64,000 nt of DNA, taken from positions 288,541-352,540 of the forward strand of contig NZ_LQOU01000051.1 of assembly GCF_002102155.1 (NCBI RefSeq), given 5' to 3'. Under the pieces are notes generated by a model. That model was not told where the DNA came from, did not search any database, and was given only the letters and a program-made list of their open reading frames with translations. The DNA comes from Mycobacterium europaeum. Its GTDB lineage: Bacteria; Actinomycetota; Actinomycetes; Mycobacteriales; Mycobacteriaceae. Both the position numbers and the translations under genes were made by a program. This document shows, one piece after another, positions 25,219 through 36,594 of the stretch (position 1 is the first letter of the stretch; each line of letters begins with the position of its first letter).

Positions 25219-25466
25219 TCTGTTTCCGAAGTCGTAGACGTCGCTGGTCACGATGAAGCCGGGGCGGTTTCCCAGGAGGATATGGCAGTTGTTCTACATG
25301 TGCGTTATTGGCGGCTGAACAGGGGACAACTCGTGAGCTACGCGCGGATGTGACCAGCGCGGCGCCAGGAGTGTCGCCCAGCGCGAGTGCGGGGCGGACG
25401 AGGCCGGCGAGTTCGAACATCAAGTCCTCACCCACCTGCCCATCCCGCATCACCTACAGTTAAGTC

Positions 25467-25631
25467 ATGGCTACCAAATCTGACCCTGGCGAGATCGGCG
25501 ACGTCGAACCAGTCGCTGACAGCACCGCGAGCCAGGCCAGGCGGGTCGTCGCCGCGTACGCGACCGACGCCGACGAGTGCCGCGTGTTCCTGTCCATGCT
25601 CGGCATTGGGCCCGCAAAACTCGACGCGTAA
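25467..25631 (+). CDS. Small conserved protein upstream of otsA (Rv3489-like)
   Basis: 54 residues (MATKSDPGEIGDVEP at the start, VFLSMLGIGPAKLDA at the end). Its TAA is followed without a gap by the otsA ATG, so translation is coupled. M. tuberculosis has a protein of the same size at this place (Rv3489). Acidic N-terminus, helical C-terminus; function unknown. Confidence 0.75.
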   Translation: MATKSDPGEIGDVEPVADSTASQARRVVAAYATDADECRVFLSMLGIGPAKLDA

Positions 25632-27113
<1,482 letters not shown>

Positions 27114-27183
27114 GCCGCGAGAACCCATGGTGTTGCCGCGTAATCGCTGTGATACTCAATGCATCGGTCAAGGGAGGGGTCAG

Positions 27184-27762
27184 ATGAAGCTCCGTCGCGG
27201 GCTGGCCGCTGGCGCCGGCATCTTCTGCGCGGTCGCCACCGGGATTGCGCTGGAATCCGGCGACCCGGCGCGCGCGGTGGGACCGCCGCCGGACGGCACC
27301 TACAACTTCAACGAGGCGGGTGTCTCCGGGGTGACCTGGACGATCTCCGCGTTGTGCGATCAGCCGTCCGGGACCCGGAACATGAACGACTATTCCGACC
27401 CGATCGTCTTCGCGATGAACTGCGCCCTGAACATCGTGAGTTCAACGGCCGAAAAGATCACTCCCGCGGACAAGTTGCAGAACTTCAGCGGCAGGGCCCG
27501 GATGTCCAGCATGCTGTGGACCTTCAAAGTCGAGAAATCCGACGGAGTTTCGTGTCCCGGCGGCGGTACCGCGCCGTCCACCGACACGTACGCCTTCAGT
27601 GACGAGAACATGAGCGGCACCCACACCACGCTGCACGGCGCCGTCTGTGGTCTGCAGCCGGAGATGAAGAAGCAGCCGTTCTCGCTCCAGATGACCGGGC
27701 CCCCGCCCAGCCCGATCGAACGTTACCCGTTGTACTGCAACGGCATTGCGATGTGCTACTAG
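27184..27762 (+). CDS. Secreted conserved protein (Rv3491-like)
   Basis: 192 residues from the ATG at 27184 (GGGAGGGG about 9 nt upstream). Signal peptide ending near DPARA. The mature part, about 160 residues, is soluble with six cysteines (ALCDQ, AMNCAL, VSCPGG, AVCGLQ, LYCNG, AMCY), probably three disulfides. Sits between otsA and the mce4 end as Rv3491 does. Function unknown. Confidence 0.8.
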   Translation: MKLRRGLAAGAGIFCAVATGIALESGDPARAVGPPPDGTYNFNEAGVSGVTWTISALCDQPSGTRNMNDYSDPIVFAMNCALNIVSSTAEKITPADKLQNFSGRARMSSMLWTFKVEKSDGVSCPGGGTAPSTDTYAFSDENMSGTHTTLHGAVCGLQPEMKKQPFSLQMTGPPPSPIERYPLYCNGIAMCY

Positions 27763-27768
27763 GACTTG

Positions 27769-28263
27769 CTAGATCGGCGTGATGTAGGCGATCAGCCATT
27801 GCTTGCCGATCTTTTTGAAGTCCACCCGCAACCGGCTGCCGTCGTAGAGCGGCTGGCGTGATTTGTCGGTCACGGTCCGGTTCATGTACACCATCAGCGA
27901 TGCCGAATCCCGCTTGGCGGACATGACTCCCACGCCGACCACGCTGGCCTGGACGACCACCTCGCGTTTCTTGGCCTCCGGAATGATCTGCGCGTTGGCG
28001 CTTTTGCGGAACTCCTGGCGATAGTCGGGGGTCAGCAACGGATAAGCATCGCTGAGGCTGCGCTCCACCGTCTGATAGTCGTAGGCGAAGACCTCGGGAA
28101 TCTCCTTGGTGGCCAAGCCCGGCAGCACCGCCCGCGCCGACTCCTCGCCGCGCGTCTGTACCCGCCCCCAGTAGAACCACCCGGCCGCCGCGGACAGCCC
28201 GACGAACCCCACGACCAGGAGGCAGCCCGCGACGACGGACAGCCAGCGCCGCCACCGCATCAA
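27769..28263 (-). CDS. Mce4-associated membrane protein (Rv3492c type)
   Basis: 164 residues. One N-terminal membrane helix (VVAGCLLVVGFVGLSAAAGWFY) precedes an extracytoplasmic NTF2-like domain typical of Mce-associated proteins (YDYQTVERSLSDAYPLLTPDYRQEF, IGKQWLIAYITPI). Thought to stabilise the Mce complex. Overlaps the upstream gene by 4 nt; last gene of the mce4 operon. Confidence 0.85.
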   Translation of the reverse strand: MMRWRRWLSVVAGCLLVVGFVGLSAAAGWFYWGRVQTRGEESARAVLPGLATKEIPEVFAYDYQTVERSLSDAYPLLTPDYRQEFRKSANAQIIPEAKKREVVVQASVVGVGVMSAKRDSASLMVYMNRTVTDKSRQPLYDGSRLRVDFKKIGKQWLIAYITPI

Positions 28264-28949
28264 TTGCCCCCGTTGGGATACTTCAGGTCATAACCCGTCA
28301 TCCGGCCCTGCTCGTCCTCGTGCACGATCACCCGCAGGCGATAGGGCATGGAAGGCTTGTTCACGCCGTCGATGTCGGCGACGGTGACGCGCACCGAAAC
28401 CAGCACGGAGGCGTTGTCGGTCACGTTGTCGATGCCCTCCAGGGCGGCGCCGTTGACGACGGCCTCCGATGTCGCGTTGGTCGAGCGGAAGATGCCCTTG
28501 AGGTTCTCGATGTTGTTGTTGGCGCCCAGCATTCCGCGCAGCGGCCCGCTGGTGCCGTTGAAGAAGCGGTTCACGCTCTCGTCGATGTTGTCCTGCTTGT
28601 AACTGAACATGTTGACCACAGTCTGCGTGGCCGTGTCGACGAAACGCTGTTCGCGCGCCTGTTGAGCATTGGCGTGCCCCTGCTGCACGACCAGCAGGGT
28701 CACGCAACCGGCCAGCGCGCCGACGGCCAACAGCCCGGCCGCGAACGAGATCCATGCCACCAGGGCGCGGTGCGGCCGCCGCCGCGGTGGTGGCTTGACC
28801 GACTTGAGTGCCTTGACCGGCTGGGCGGGCCGCGCCGGCGCGGCGTCGAGCTGGACCGTGGCGGCCTGGGGCGCGTCGACTTTCGCGGGACCGGCAGCGC
28901 GGGAGGCCCGCCGGCGAACTCGCGGATTGTTGGTCGGCTCGTCTGCCAC
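28260..28949 (-). CDS. Mce4-associated membrane protein (Rv3493c type)
   Basis: 229 residues. A basic, Pro-rich cytoplasmic N-terminus and one membrane helix (WISFAAGLLAVGALAGCVTLLVV) are followed by an NTF2-like outer domain (ATQTVVNMFSYKQDNIDESVNRF, MPYRLRVIVHEDEQGRMTGYDLKYP). Shares one base with the mce4F stop. Accessory to the Mce4 transporter. Confidence 0.87.
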   Translation of the reverse strand: MADEPTNNPRVRRRASRAAGPAKVDAPQAATVQLDAAPARPAQPVKALKSVKPPPRRRPHRALVAWISFAAGLLAVGALAGCVTLLVVQQGHANAQQAREQRFVDTATQTVVNMFSYKQDNIDESVNRFFNGTSGPLRGMLGANNNIENLKGIFRSTNATSEAVVNGAALEGIDNVTDNASVLVSVRVTVADIDGVNKPSMPYRLRVIVHEDEQGRMTGYDLKYPNGGN

Positions 28950-30673
28950 TACATCGGCCTCGGATCAAGCATCAGGTCCACCCAATTCTCGGCGCTCGAC
29001 GCGCCGCTCGCACCGGCCGCGAAAATACCAGTGCCTCCGGCCGGGTCCTTGAACGCGCCGGTCTTCTCGTCGTAGGTGGCGTATGCCGGTCCGCTGGCCT
29101 GAGGCTGACCGCCGGGCGGCGGCCCCCAGGGCTTCTCCGGTCCCGGACCGGGCGGCGGGGGGTTGATCCCTTCCGGTGGGGCCGGCGGCGGCAGCCATTT
29201 GGGGTACGGCAACTGCGGCGGCACGGGCGGAACCCCGGGCGGCTGCCACGAGGTGAACGGTGGTGGCGGCCCGTTGTCGTTGGGCGGTGGCGGGTCGTAG
29301 GCCGGCTGCTTGTTGGGCAATGGCCCGGGTCCCGGCACCACCCCGGGCGGGGGCGGCCCGACGATCGGTGTGCCCGGGTCGGGTTCGGCGCCCGGCGGGA
29401 TGTAGGGGAACTTGTTGGGCGGCAACACATTGAGCCCGTTGGTCACCGGGGTGTCGTAGGGCACCGGCGGACCGCGCCACGGGTTGCGGCCGATGGGCAC
29501 ATAGCCCTTGGGGTCACGGCAGAGCTGCACGGTCGGTGCCCGCTTGCCGGGAAACTCCTGGCACGGGTAGTTGCGCGCGCCGCGCACGGTGCTCGGATCG
29601 TTCTGGGCGACCTTGCAGTACATGTCCCTCGGCAGCTCGCGCACCGTCTCGTCGGCGGGTGTGCGCATCAACGGGGGCGGGAGGAAGCCGACGGCGCACG
29701 GCGGCGGGTCGTTCAGGTCGAGCTTGAAGTCCAGCTTGGCGCCCTCGTCCTGCGGTGCACCGCCGGCGGCGGTGGTGATCGCGGCGAACAGCGCCGGCAG
29801 CACCACCAGCAGTTGCTCGATCGACTTGTGGTAGATCACCCCGACCCGGCCCAGGTTGGCCAGGCTGGCCGCCAGCGCCGGGAAGGAGGGCCGAATACCG
29901 GAGAACGCGGTGCTGGCCTCGTCGGTCGCTCCGGGGGCAATAGCCAGCGTCGAACGCAGCTGCGGGTCGGCCTGGCGCACCTCCGAGGTGAACCGCGCCA
30001 GCCCGTCGGACAGCGACTTGATGTCGGCGCCGGCGCGAATCTGTGCTTGCAGGAAGGGGCCGGCCTGGTCGATCAGCTGCGAGGCCTGCGGGTAGTTCGC
30101 GTTGGCCTCGTCCACCAGCAACCGGGCGGACTCGAACAGCCGGGCCAGTTCGGGGCCCGACCCGTTGGTCGCGATGAACGTCTCGTGCAGCAGCTCGCGC
30201 AGCCGGGTGTCGCCCAGGCTGTTGGTCAGCGCCTCCGCCCGCTTCAGCAGGTCGGCGACATCCCGGCCGATCCGGGTGTTCTGCCGTTCGATCCGAAACC
30301 CGTTGCGCAACTTGGTTGAGGCCGGCGTGCTCGGAGGCACCAGGTCGATGTACTGCTCCCCCACCGCCGACACACTCTTGACGGTCGCCGTGACGTTCGA
30401 CGGTATGGGCGTTCCGCTGTTCAGTCGCATCGCGGCGGTGACGCCGCTGGGGTTGAGTCCGACCGATTCGACCCGACCGACGGCGACGCCGCGATAGGTG
30501 ACGTTGGCGTTTTTGTACAGGCCGCCGCCGGCGACGAAGTCGGCGGTCCCGGCGTAGGTTCCAAGGCCGAACGTGGCGGGCAGTCGCAGGTAGAAGATTG
30601 CCATCACGGTCAAGGTGACGGCGGTGATCACCGCGAAGATCCAGAGTTGGATCTTGGTGAGTCTGTCGTGCAT
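28949..30673 (-). CDS. mce4F: Mce4F, Mce-family sterol import protein
   Basis: 574 residues. An N-terminal membrane anchor (LWIFAVITAVTLTVMAIFYL) and the MlaD/Mce domain (GLYKNANVTYRGVAVGRVESVGL, VSAVGEQYIDLVPP) lead to a long helical region, conserved Cys-containing segments (GARNYPCQEFPGKRAPTVQLC) and a Pro/Gly-rich tail of about 140 residues. One of six subunits forming the hydrophobic tunnel that carries cholesterol across the periplasm. Starts 13 nt after mce4E. Confidence 0.95.
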   Translation of the reverse strand: MHDRLTKIQLWIFAVITAVTLTVMAIFYLRLPATFGLGTYAGTADFVAGGGLYKNANVTYRGVAVGRVESVGLNPSGVTAAMRLNSGTPIPSNVTATVKSVSAVGEQYIDLVPPSTPASTKLRNGFRIERQNTRIGRDVADLLKRAEALTNSLGDTRLRELLHETFIATNGSGPELARLFESARLLVDEANANYPQASQLIDQAGPFLQAQIRAGADIKSLSDGLARFTSEVRQADPQLRSTLAIAPGATDEASTAFSGIRPSFPALAASLANLGRVGVIYHKSIEQLLVVLPALFAAITTAAGGAPQDEGAKLDFKLDLNDPPPCAVGFLPPPLMRTPADETVRELPRDMYCKVAQNDPSTVRGARNYPCQEFPGKRAPTVQLCRDPKGYVPIGRNPWRGPPVPYDTPVTNGLNVLPPNKFPYIPPGAEPDPGTPIVGPPPPGVVPGPGPLPNKQPAYDPPPPNDNGPPPPFTSWQPPGVPPVPPQLPYPKWLPPPAPPEGINPPPPGPGPEKPWGPPPGGQPQASGPAYATYDEKTGAFKDPAGGTGIFAAGASGASSAENWVDLMLDPRPM

Positions 30674-30686
30674 CTGCGTCGGCCCC

Positions 30687-31841
30687 CTACTGTCCTGAAG
30701 CCGTGCCGGGCGGGATCTTGAACGGGTCGGCCGCCTGTCCGGACAGGTTGGCCAATTCGCCTACCAAAAAGTCGGGCGGATTGAGGATCTCGTTCATGTG
30801 GGCCATGTTCGGGTCGAAATACGCCGTGGTGAAGAACGTTTCGCCGATCCGGCGCAACGTCAGGTCGAACGTCGTGAACACGTTGAGATAGTCGCCGCGC
30901 ACCGCGTTCTTGATGCCGAAGTTGGGGAAGGGGAATGTCAGCAACAGCTGCAGCGAGGTGACGAAGTTCTTCCGGTTGTCGTTCAGCGCCTTGGCGGCCG
31001 CGTACAGGTCCTTGAGATCGGCGGCGAAGTCCACCTTGGTCTTTGCCAGCACGTTCGAGGTCACCGTTGCCAGTTTCTTCAGCGCGGCGAATGCCTCGAC
31101 GATGTGGTCGCGGTTCTTGTTGAGCACGCGTATGGCGTCGGGCAGCGTGTCCAGCGCCCGCCCGAGGTTGTCCTTGTCGCGCGCCAGGCTCGCCGAGAAT
31201 CGGTTCAGTCCGTCGAGCGCGTCGATGATGTCGTTGACCTGACGGTTGAGTCCCGCGGTCAGATCCGCCAGTCGGGGCAGCAGGTCGACGAACTGGTCCT
31301 GGCGGCCGGCGACGGCCTGATAGGTCTCGTCGGTGATCTCTTCCAGGGCACCGACATTGCCCTTGTTCACCACGACGCCGAGGGCCGAGAGCACCTCCTC
31401 GGTAGTGGGATAACGCCCGGTGTTGGACTCGGAGATCTTCGAACCGTCGGTCAGCCGGCCGACGGCGGGCTTGTCCTTGGGGCGTGCCAGGTCGATGTGC
31501 ATCGAACCCAACAGCGACGTCTGGGCGACCGTCGCCGTCGCGTTGGTCGGCAGCACGACGTTCTTGTCCAACGCCAATTTCACCGTGGCATAGAACGATC
31601 CGTCGGAACGCTGCATCGCCTGGATGCCGGCGACGCTGCCGACGGTGACGTCGTCGACCATCACCGGAGAGTTCTGCGGCAGCGTCGCCACGTCGGGCAG
31701 GTCGACCGTGATCGAGTAGGCGCCGCCGCCGTGGCCGGCGGTACCGGGCATGGACAGCGAGTTCAAACCGCCGTATTGGCAGCCGGCCAGCAGCGCGCTA
31801 CCCGCCGCTAAAGCGCCACCGCGCAACAACATCCGGTGCAT
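30687..31841 (-). CDS. lprN: Mce4E lipoprotein (LprN)
   Basis: 384 residues. Lipoprotein signal with lipobox LLAGC (Cys about 21), then Mce domain (VTVDL-like SITVDLPDVATLPQNSPVMVDDVTVGSV, QTSLLGSMHIDLARP) and helical region. The E subunit of every mycobacterial Mce system is the lipoprotein member. Shares a base with the mce4D stop. Confidence 0.95.
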   Translation of the reverse strand: MHRMLLRGGALAAGSALLAGCQYGGLNSLSMPGTAGHGGGAYSITVDLPDVATLPQNSPVMVDDVTVGSVAGIQAMQRSDGSFYATVKLALDKNVVLPTNATATVAQTSLLGSMHIDLARPKDKPAVGRLTDGSKISESNTGRYPTTEEVLSALGVVVNKGNVGALEEITDETYQAVAGRQDQFVDLLPRLADLTAGLNRQVNDIIDALDGLNRFSASLARDKDNLGRALDTLPDAIRVLNKNRDHIVEAFAALKKLATVTSNVLAKTKVDFAADLKDLYAAAKALNDNRKNFVTSLQLLLTFPFPNFGIKNAVRGDYLNVFTTFDLTLRRIGETFFTTAYFDPNMAHMNEILNPPDFLVGELANLSGQAADPFKIPPGTASGQ

Positions 31842-33271
31842 CAGCCGCCCCCGTTCGCGGCCGGCGCCTGACTCGGCGGCGGCCCCGGTAGGGGTCCGAA
31901 GGCACTCCCCGCGGCGGGACCGGGCGCGGGCGCGGGCCCGGCATTCCCCAAGGCAGGCGCCGGCGCCTGGCCGGTCTGCGGTGCCGTCGGGACCAGCAAC
32001 GCCTGCAGGTCAGCCGGGTCCTGCGCGGCCGGCGGCATCTTGGCGCCGTTGGCGGGGACCCAGGTCAGCTCGGGGACCGGGGTCGCCGACTTCGCTTGGG
32101 TTTCCGGGGTGTCGTAGATTATCTGGCCCTTGTAGGCCGTGATCGTGTTGAGCGGGTGGAACATGATCGGCGGATAGTTCACCGTAAGCCGCCGCAGCAC
32201 CGGCCCCAGCCGCTCACGACACAGTTCCGCACGCCGGAAGTAGTCGGGCGCCCTCGGCCCGGCGGCCGTCTCGAAGGACCCACCGCAGATGAACTGCACG
32301 GGGTTGGCGAATTCCGGTATCGACAGCAGGCCGTTGAGCGTGCCCTGTGCCGGGTCGTAGATGTTGTAGAAGTTGGCGATGCCGGGGCCCGCCACGTGTA
32401 GCACCTGCTCGATGTTTTCGCTCTGGTCGCTCAGGGTCTTGGCGAAGTCGTTGAGGTTGTTGACCGTGTCGATGATCGTCGAGTTGTTCTCGTGCAGGAA
32501 CCCGCGGACGTCGGAGAGCGCCTTGTTGAGCGTGCCCAGGGTGGTGTCGAGGTGGCGCGAACTGTCGGCGAGCACCTGGGACACCGAGGCGACGTTGCCG
32601 GCGAACTGCACGATCTGTTCGTTGCTGGCCGACAGCGCGTTGACGAGCACCTGAAGGTTTTTGACCGTGCCGAAGATGTCACTGCGTGAATCCCCCAGTC
32701 GCCCAGCGGCTTGCGAGAGTTCGCGCAACGCGTCATGGAACGACTCGCCGTTGCCGTTGAGTGTGTCCGCGGCCTGGTTGATCGCTCGGCCCAGGGGCCC
32801 CTGCATCGATCCCGTCGTGGGGCCGAGCTGGGTGGCCAGCTGGGTCAGGGACTCTTTGACCTCGTCCCACTCCACCGGCACACCGGTGCGACTCAGGCCG
32901 ATGCTTGCGCCGTCGGGCATCACCGCCCCGCCGGTGTATGCCGGGGTCAACTGAATGAACCGCGCCGCCACCAGATTAGGCGACATGATGATGGCCTTGG
33001 CGTCCTTCGGGACCTTCACGTCCTTGGACACCGACATGGTGATCTTGACGTCGGAGGGCCGCGGTTCGATCGTGTCGACCCGACCCACCGGCACGCCGAG
33101 AATCCGGACCTGGTCACCCGGGTAGAGCCCGACGGCCGACGTGAAGTAACCGACGATGCTTCGCGTATTGCCGGTCGACGACAACACGTACACGCCGCCC
33201 ACCAACACCGCGATGAGCGCGATGGCGGTGCTATAGCGCAGCCCCCGGCTGCCGGTGATCCGTTGCATCAT
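31841..33271 (-). CDS. mce4D: Mce4D, Mce-family sterol import protein
   Basis: 476 residues. N-terminal helix (STAIALIAVLVGGVYVLSS), Mce domain (GLYPGDQVRILGVPVGRVDTIEP, LVAARFIQLTPAYTGG), helical region and a Pro/Ala-rich tail (last 60 residues). Overlaps mce4C by 4 nt. Confidence 0.95.
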   Translation of the reverse strand: MMQRITGSRGLRYSTAIALIAVLVGGVYVLSSTGNTRSIVGYFTSAVGLYPGDQVRILGVPVGRVDTIEPRPSDVKITMSVSKDVKVPKDAKAIIMSPNLVAARFIQLTPAYTGGAVMPDGASIGLSRTGVPVEWDEVKESLTQLATQLGPTTGSMQGPLGRAINQAADTLNGNGESFHDALRELSQAAGRLGDSRSDIFGTVKNLQVLVNALSASNEQIVQFAGNVASVSQVLADSSRHLDTTLGTLNKALSDVRGFLHENNSTIIDTVNNLNDFAKTLSDQSENIEQVLHVAGPGIANFYNIYDPAQGTLNGLLSIPEFANPVQFICGGSFETAAGPRAPDYFRRAELCRERLGPVLRRLTVNYPPIMFHPLNTITAYKGQIIYDTPETQAKSATPVPELTWVPANGAKMPPAAQDPADLQALLVPTAPQTGQAPAPALGNAGPAPAPGPAAGSAFGPLPGPPPSQAPAANGGG

Positions 33272-34332
33272 GGCGACTTCGGCCTGATGATCCAGCGCTC
33301 CTGAATCAAACCGCGCAGGTAGTCGGCGAGGCTGGCCGGCATCTTGCCCGGCTGGTAGAAGAAGTCGAACATCGTCGCGATCAAGGGCGCGGGTATGACG
33401 CCGTAGACGTTGACGTTGAAGCCCGGTCCCGAACCCACGACCTCGCCCAGCTCGGTGGCGTAGGTGGGCAGCCGTTTGAGGGCCTCGGTGATGTAGTCGC
33501 GGCGCTCGTTGAGATTGCTCAGCACGTCGTTGAGCTTGCTCAGCGCCGGTCCGAACTCCTTGCGGTTGTCGGCGACGAAGCCGGAGATCTGTTGCGAGAG
33601 GCCCTGGATCCCGGAAATCAACCGCCCGAGGGCGGCACGGCGCTCGTCGAGCGCGGCAAACAACTCGTTGCCGTCGTCGACGAGCTTGTTGACTTGGTCG
33701 GCGCGCTGGGCGAGCACGCCCGTCACCGACTTCGCATGCGCCAGCAGGCTTTGCAGCGCCTCGTCGCGGCGGTTCAGGGTGCGCGACAGCGTCGTCACAC
33801 CGTCCAGCGCGCCGCGCAGGTCGGGGGTTGCGTCGCGCAGCGTGTCGGTCAGGACGTTCAACGCCTGCTCGAACTGGGGCTTGTTCAGGTTGCTGGCGTT
33901 CTCGCCCAGGTCCTCGAGCGCACCCGCAAGCGTGTACGGCGTGGTCGTGCGGCTGAGCGGGATCGTGGTTCCCCTGCCGCTGCCGGCCGGCGTCACCGCG
34001 ATGGAACGCTCGCCGAGGATGGTGTCGGTGCGGATCGCGGCCAGCGACTGGTCACCGACTGTGACGTGCCGGTCCACACTGAAGCTGATCTTGGCGGTGT
34101 CGCCGGCCAGGCCGACCGACGTCACCTTCCCGACCTTCAAACCGGAAACGTAAACGGCATTACCGGGATTGATGCCGCCCGCGTCGGAGAAGTAGGCGTC
34201 GTAGATCTTTCCCTGCGGCCAGAACGGTAGCGCCGCGTAGCCGAATGCGATGAGCACGACGCACACCACCAGCACCACCCCGAAGATGCCGGTGCGCAGC
34301 GGATCCCGCTCAGGCTTTGCGTTACTTGGCAA
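33268..34332 (-). CDS. mce4C: Mce4C, Mce-family sterol import protein
   Basis: The TTG at 34332 is chosen: it has GGAGG about 10 nt upstream and gives MPSNAKPERDPLRTGIFG, 354 residues, close to the M. tuberculosis start. A longer opening at 34368 would lie inside mce4B. Membrane helix (VVLVVCVVLIAFGYAALPF), Mce domain (GINPGNAVYVSGLKVGKVTSVGL, TILGERSIAVTPAG), then helical region. Overlaps mce4B by 11 nt. Confidence 0.93.
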   Translation of the reverse strand: MPSNAKPERDPLRTGIFGVVLVVCVVLIAFGYAALPFWPQGKIYDAYFSDAGGINPGNAVYVSGLKVGKVTSVGLAGDTAKISFSVDRHVTVGDQSLAAIRTDTILGERSIAVTPAGSGRGTTIPLSRTTTPYTLAGALEDLGENASNLNKPQFEQALNVLTDTLRDATPDLRGALDGVTTLSRTLNRRDEALQSLLAHAKSVTGVLAQRADQVNKLVDDGNELFAALDERRAALGRLISGIQGLSQQISGFVADNRKEFGPALSKLNDVLSNLNERRDYITEALKRLPTYATELGEVVGSGPGFNVNVYGVIPAPLIATMFDFFYQPGKMPASLADYLRGLIQERWIIRPKSP

Positions 34333-35374
34333 AAGCGCACCTCCCCTTGCTGGGATCCACCTGGCCACCGAGGGGCAGCAGGATGTCGCTGCCGGCGGGG
34401 CCGTTGATCTTGATCGTCACCGAGCAGAAGTAAATGTTGAAGAACGATCCGTAGGCACCGAGCGCGGCCAGCCGCAGATAGTCCTCGCCCAGCTGCTCGA
34501 CGTCGTTGTTGACTTCGGCCTTGCGGTTGTCCAATTCGGTGGCCAGCGGCCGGGTGTTCTCCAGGATGCCCTGCAGTGGCCGGCGCGAATTCTTCAACAG
34601 CTCCGTCAAATCCGTCGTCGTCGAGGCCAGCGGCGGAATGGCGCCCGCGATGTCGTCCTTGTTCTTGGCCAGCCCGCTGATCAGTTGCTGCAGCTGGTCG
34701 ACGCTGGCCGAGAATTGCGCGCTGCGCGCATCGACAGTCTTGAGCACCGTGTTGAGGTTGTTGATGACGTCACCGATGAGTTGGTCGCGCTGGCCCAGCG
34801 CCGAGGAGAACGCGCTGGTGTCGGCCAGCACGTTGGACAACGCACCGCCCTGCCCCTGCAGCAATTCGATGACGGCGCTGCTGATCGTGTTGACCTTGTC
34901 CGCGTCCAGCCCCTTGAGCACCGGCCGCAGGCCGCCCAGCAGCGCGTCGAGATCGAGCGCCGGCTGGGTGTGCTGGGCGTTGATCGTCGCGCCCGGCGGC
35001 AGCTTGCGCAGCTCTCCCGGGCCGGAGGTGATCTCCAGATACCGGTCACCGACCAGGTTTTCGTAGCGGATCACCGCGCGGGTGGAGGAATAGACGATGT
35101 AGCGCTTGTCGAGCCCGAACGTCACGTCGATGGTGTTGTCGGGGTTGAGCTTGACGCCGGACACCGCCCCCACCGGCACCCCGGCGATGCGGACCTTCTG
35201 GCCCGCCTTCAGCCGCGATACATCGGTAAACGTTGCGTGGTAGGTACTTTCGGGGCCGAACCGGAAGTCGCCGAAGACCACCACCAGCCCCGCCGACACG
35301 ATCAGCATGGCCACCGCGAAGATGCTGACCTTGATCATCATCGAGCGGTGCGTCGGCATGCTCCCGGCGGCCAT
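34322..35374 (-). CDS. mce4B: Mce4B, Mce-family sterol import protein
   Basis: 350 residues. Helix (VSIFAVAMLIVSAGLVVVFGDF), Mce domain (RLKAGQKVRIAGVPVGAVSGV, NLVGDRYLEITSGPG), helical region, and end LPLGGQVDPSKGRCAFAK. Shares one base with mce4A. Confidence 0.95.
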   Translation of the reverse strand: MAAGSMPTHRSMMIKVSIFAVAMLIVSAGLVVVFGDFRFGPESTYHATFTDVSRLKAGQKVRIAGVPVGAVSGVKLNPDNTIDVTFGLDKRYIVYSSTRAVIRYENLVGDRYLEITSGPGELRKLPPGATINAQHTQPALDLDALLGGLRPVLKGLDADKVNTISSAVIELLQGQGGALSNVLADTSAFSSALGQRDQLIGDVINNLNTVLKTVDARSAQFSASVDQLQQLISGLAKNKDDIAGAIPPLASTTTDLTELLKNSRRPLQGILENTRPLATELDNRKAEVNNDVEQLGEDYLRLAALGAYGSFFNIYFCSVTIKINGPAGSDILLPLGGQVDPSKGRCAFAK

Positions 35375-36576
35375 CAGAAGTCGTCCCGTTCCGCGAAGGC
35401 GCCGTGGAACAAGAATTGCAGCGTCGAAGGCGCGTCGAACTGCAGCTCGGTGAACGGCTCGTATGGGATGTTGGCGTTGTCGGTCACCAGGAACGGCGCG
35501 CGGTAGAAGGATCCGCCGGTCTGCTTGGTCGGGATATCGGGCAGGCCGCGACAGTTCGGGCCTCCGGAGGCGTTCACGATCGGCAGCGACTCCGGAAACG
35601 TGTAGGCCGGCGCGCCCAGCACGAAGCTCGAGGACGTGAACAGGCCCGCCTTGCGGACACCGAGCAGCGGGGCGAACTCCTTGATACCGCGCTCGATGCC
35701 GGCGAACAGGCAGCCCAATTCCGGCGAATAATCGGCGGCCACCTTCAGCGGGGCCCGCAACCGGTTGATGGCGTCGATGAAGTTCTGTTCGGCCGGCTCC
35801 AACGTGTCGTAGGCGTTGTTGGCCAGGCCGATGGTCGCCAACAGCGTGTCGTTGAGGTTGTTCTGCTGGTCCACGACGGTCTTGTTGATCGTCGGCAGGT
35901 TGTCGAAGACCGTGTTCAGGTTCGGGGCGGCGTCGGCATAGATGTTGGTGACGACCGCCGCCTTACGGAAATCCTCCTGCAGGGCAGGCAGTTTCGGGTT
36001 CGTTTGCTGGGTCAGCGTGTTCAGCCCAGACAGGATGCCGCCGAAGTCGTCGCCGTGACCGCGCAGCCCCTCGGACAGCGCGCTCAACGTGCCGTTGAGC
36101 TCGACGGGATCGATCTTGTGCAACAGGTCGATCAGCGACTGGAACAGGGTGTTGACCTCGAGCTGCACCGCCGAAGCCGCGACGTGGGCGTCCGGGCGCA
36201 GGGAGGTCGGCGAAGGGTTCTGCGGCGGAAGGAATTCCACCGCCTTGGCCCCGAAGATGGTGTTCCCCGCGATGTGCACCGTCGCGTTGGAGGGGATGAA
36301 GCGCATCTGATCGCTGTTGATGCCCAGCGTCAGTCGTGCCTGGTCACCGGAGTAGTCGATGCTCTCGACCTTGCCGATCTGGATGCCGCGGTATTTGACC
36401 TTGGCGCCCTGCTCCATCACCAGACCGGCCCGCGGAGCCGAGACCGTGACGGTGTCGATCGAGGCGAAAGCCGCTGTGTAGGAAAGGTAAGTCACGGCGG
36501 CGAACGCCACCAGCAGACCGGCCAGCACCGCGGCTGCCAACCGGACGGAGCTACGTCGCGAATCTGTATCTGCCAT
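35374..36576 (-). CDS. mce4A: Mce4A, Mce-family sterol import protein
   Basis: 400 residues. Helix (AAAVLAGLLVAFAAVTYLSY), Mce domain (GLVMEQGAKVKYRGIQIGKVESI, TIFGAKAVEFLPPQNP), helical region with regular Leu pattern, and C-terminal extracellular part with two cysteines (LGCLFAGI, PNCRGLPD). First of the six Mce proteins, 18 nt after yrbE4B. Confidence 0.95.
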   Translation of the reverse strand: MADTDSRRSSVRLAAAVLAGLLVAFAAVTYLSYTAAFASIDTVTVSAPRAGLVMEQGAKVKYRGIQIGKVESIDYSGDQARLTLGINSDQMRFIPSNATVHIAGNTIFGAKAVEFLPPQNPSPTSLRPDAHVAASAVQLEVNTLFQSLIDLLHKIDPVELNGTLSALSEGLRGHGDDFGGILSGLNTLTQQTNPKLPALQEDFRKAAVVTNIYADAAPNLNTVFDNLPTINKTVVDQQNNLNDTLLATIGLANNAYDTLEPAEQNFIDAINRLRAPLKVAADYSPELGCLFAGIERGIKEFAPLLGVRKAGLFTSSSFVLGAPAYTFPESLPIVNASGGPNCRGLPDIPTKQTGGSFYRAPFLVTDNANIPYEPFTELQFDAPSTLQFLFHGAFAERDDF

Positions 36577-36594
36577 GTCCTTTAAGCGGCCCTG

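Noticed and set aside
29050..29400. Apparent repeats in the mce4F 3' end
   Set aside because: Pro/Gly-rich coding tail typical of Mce4F, not a separate repeat element.
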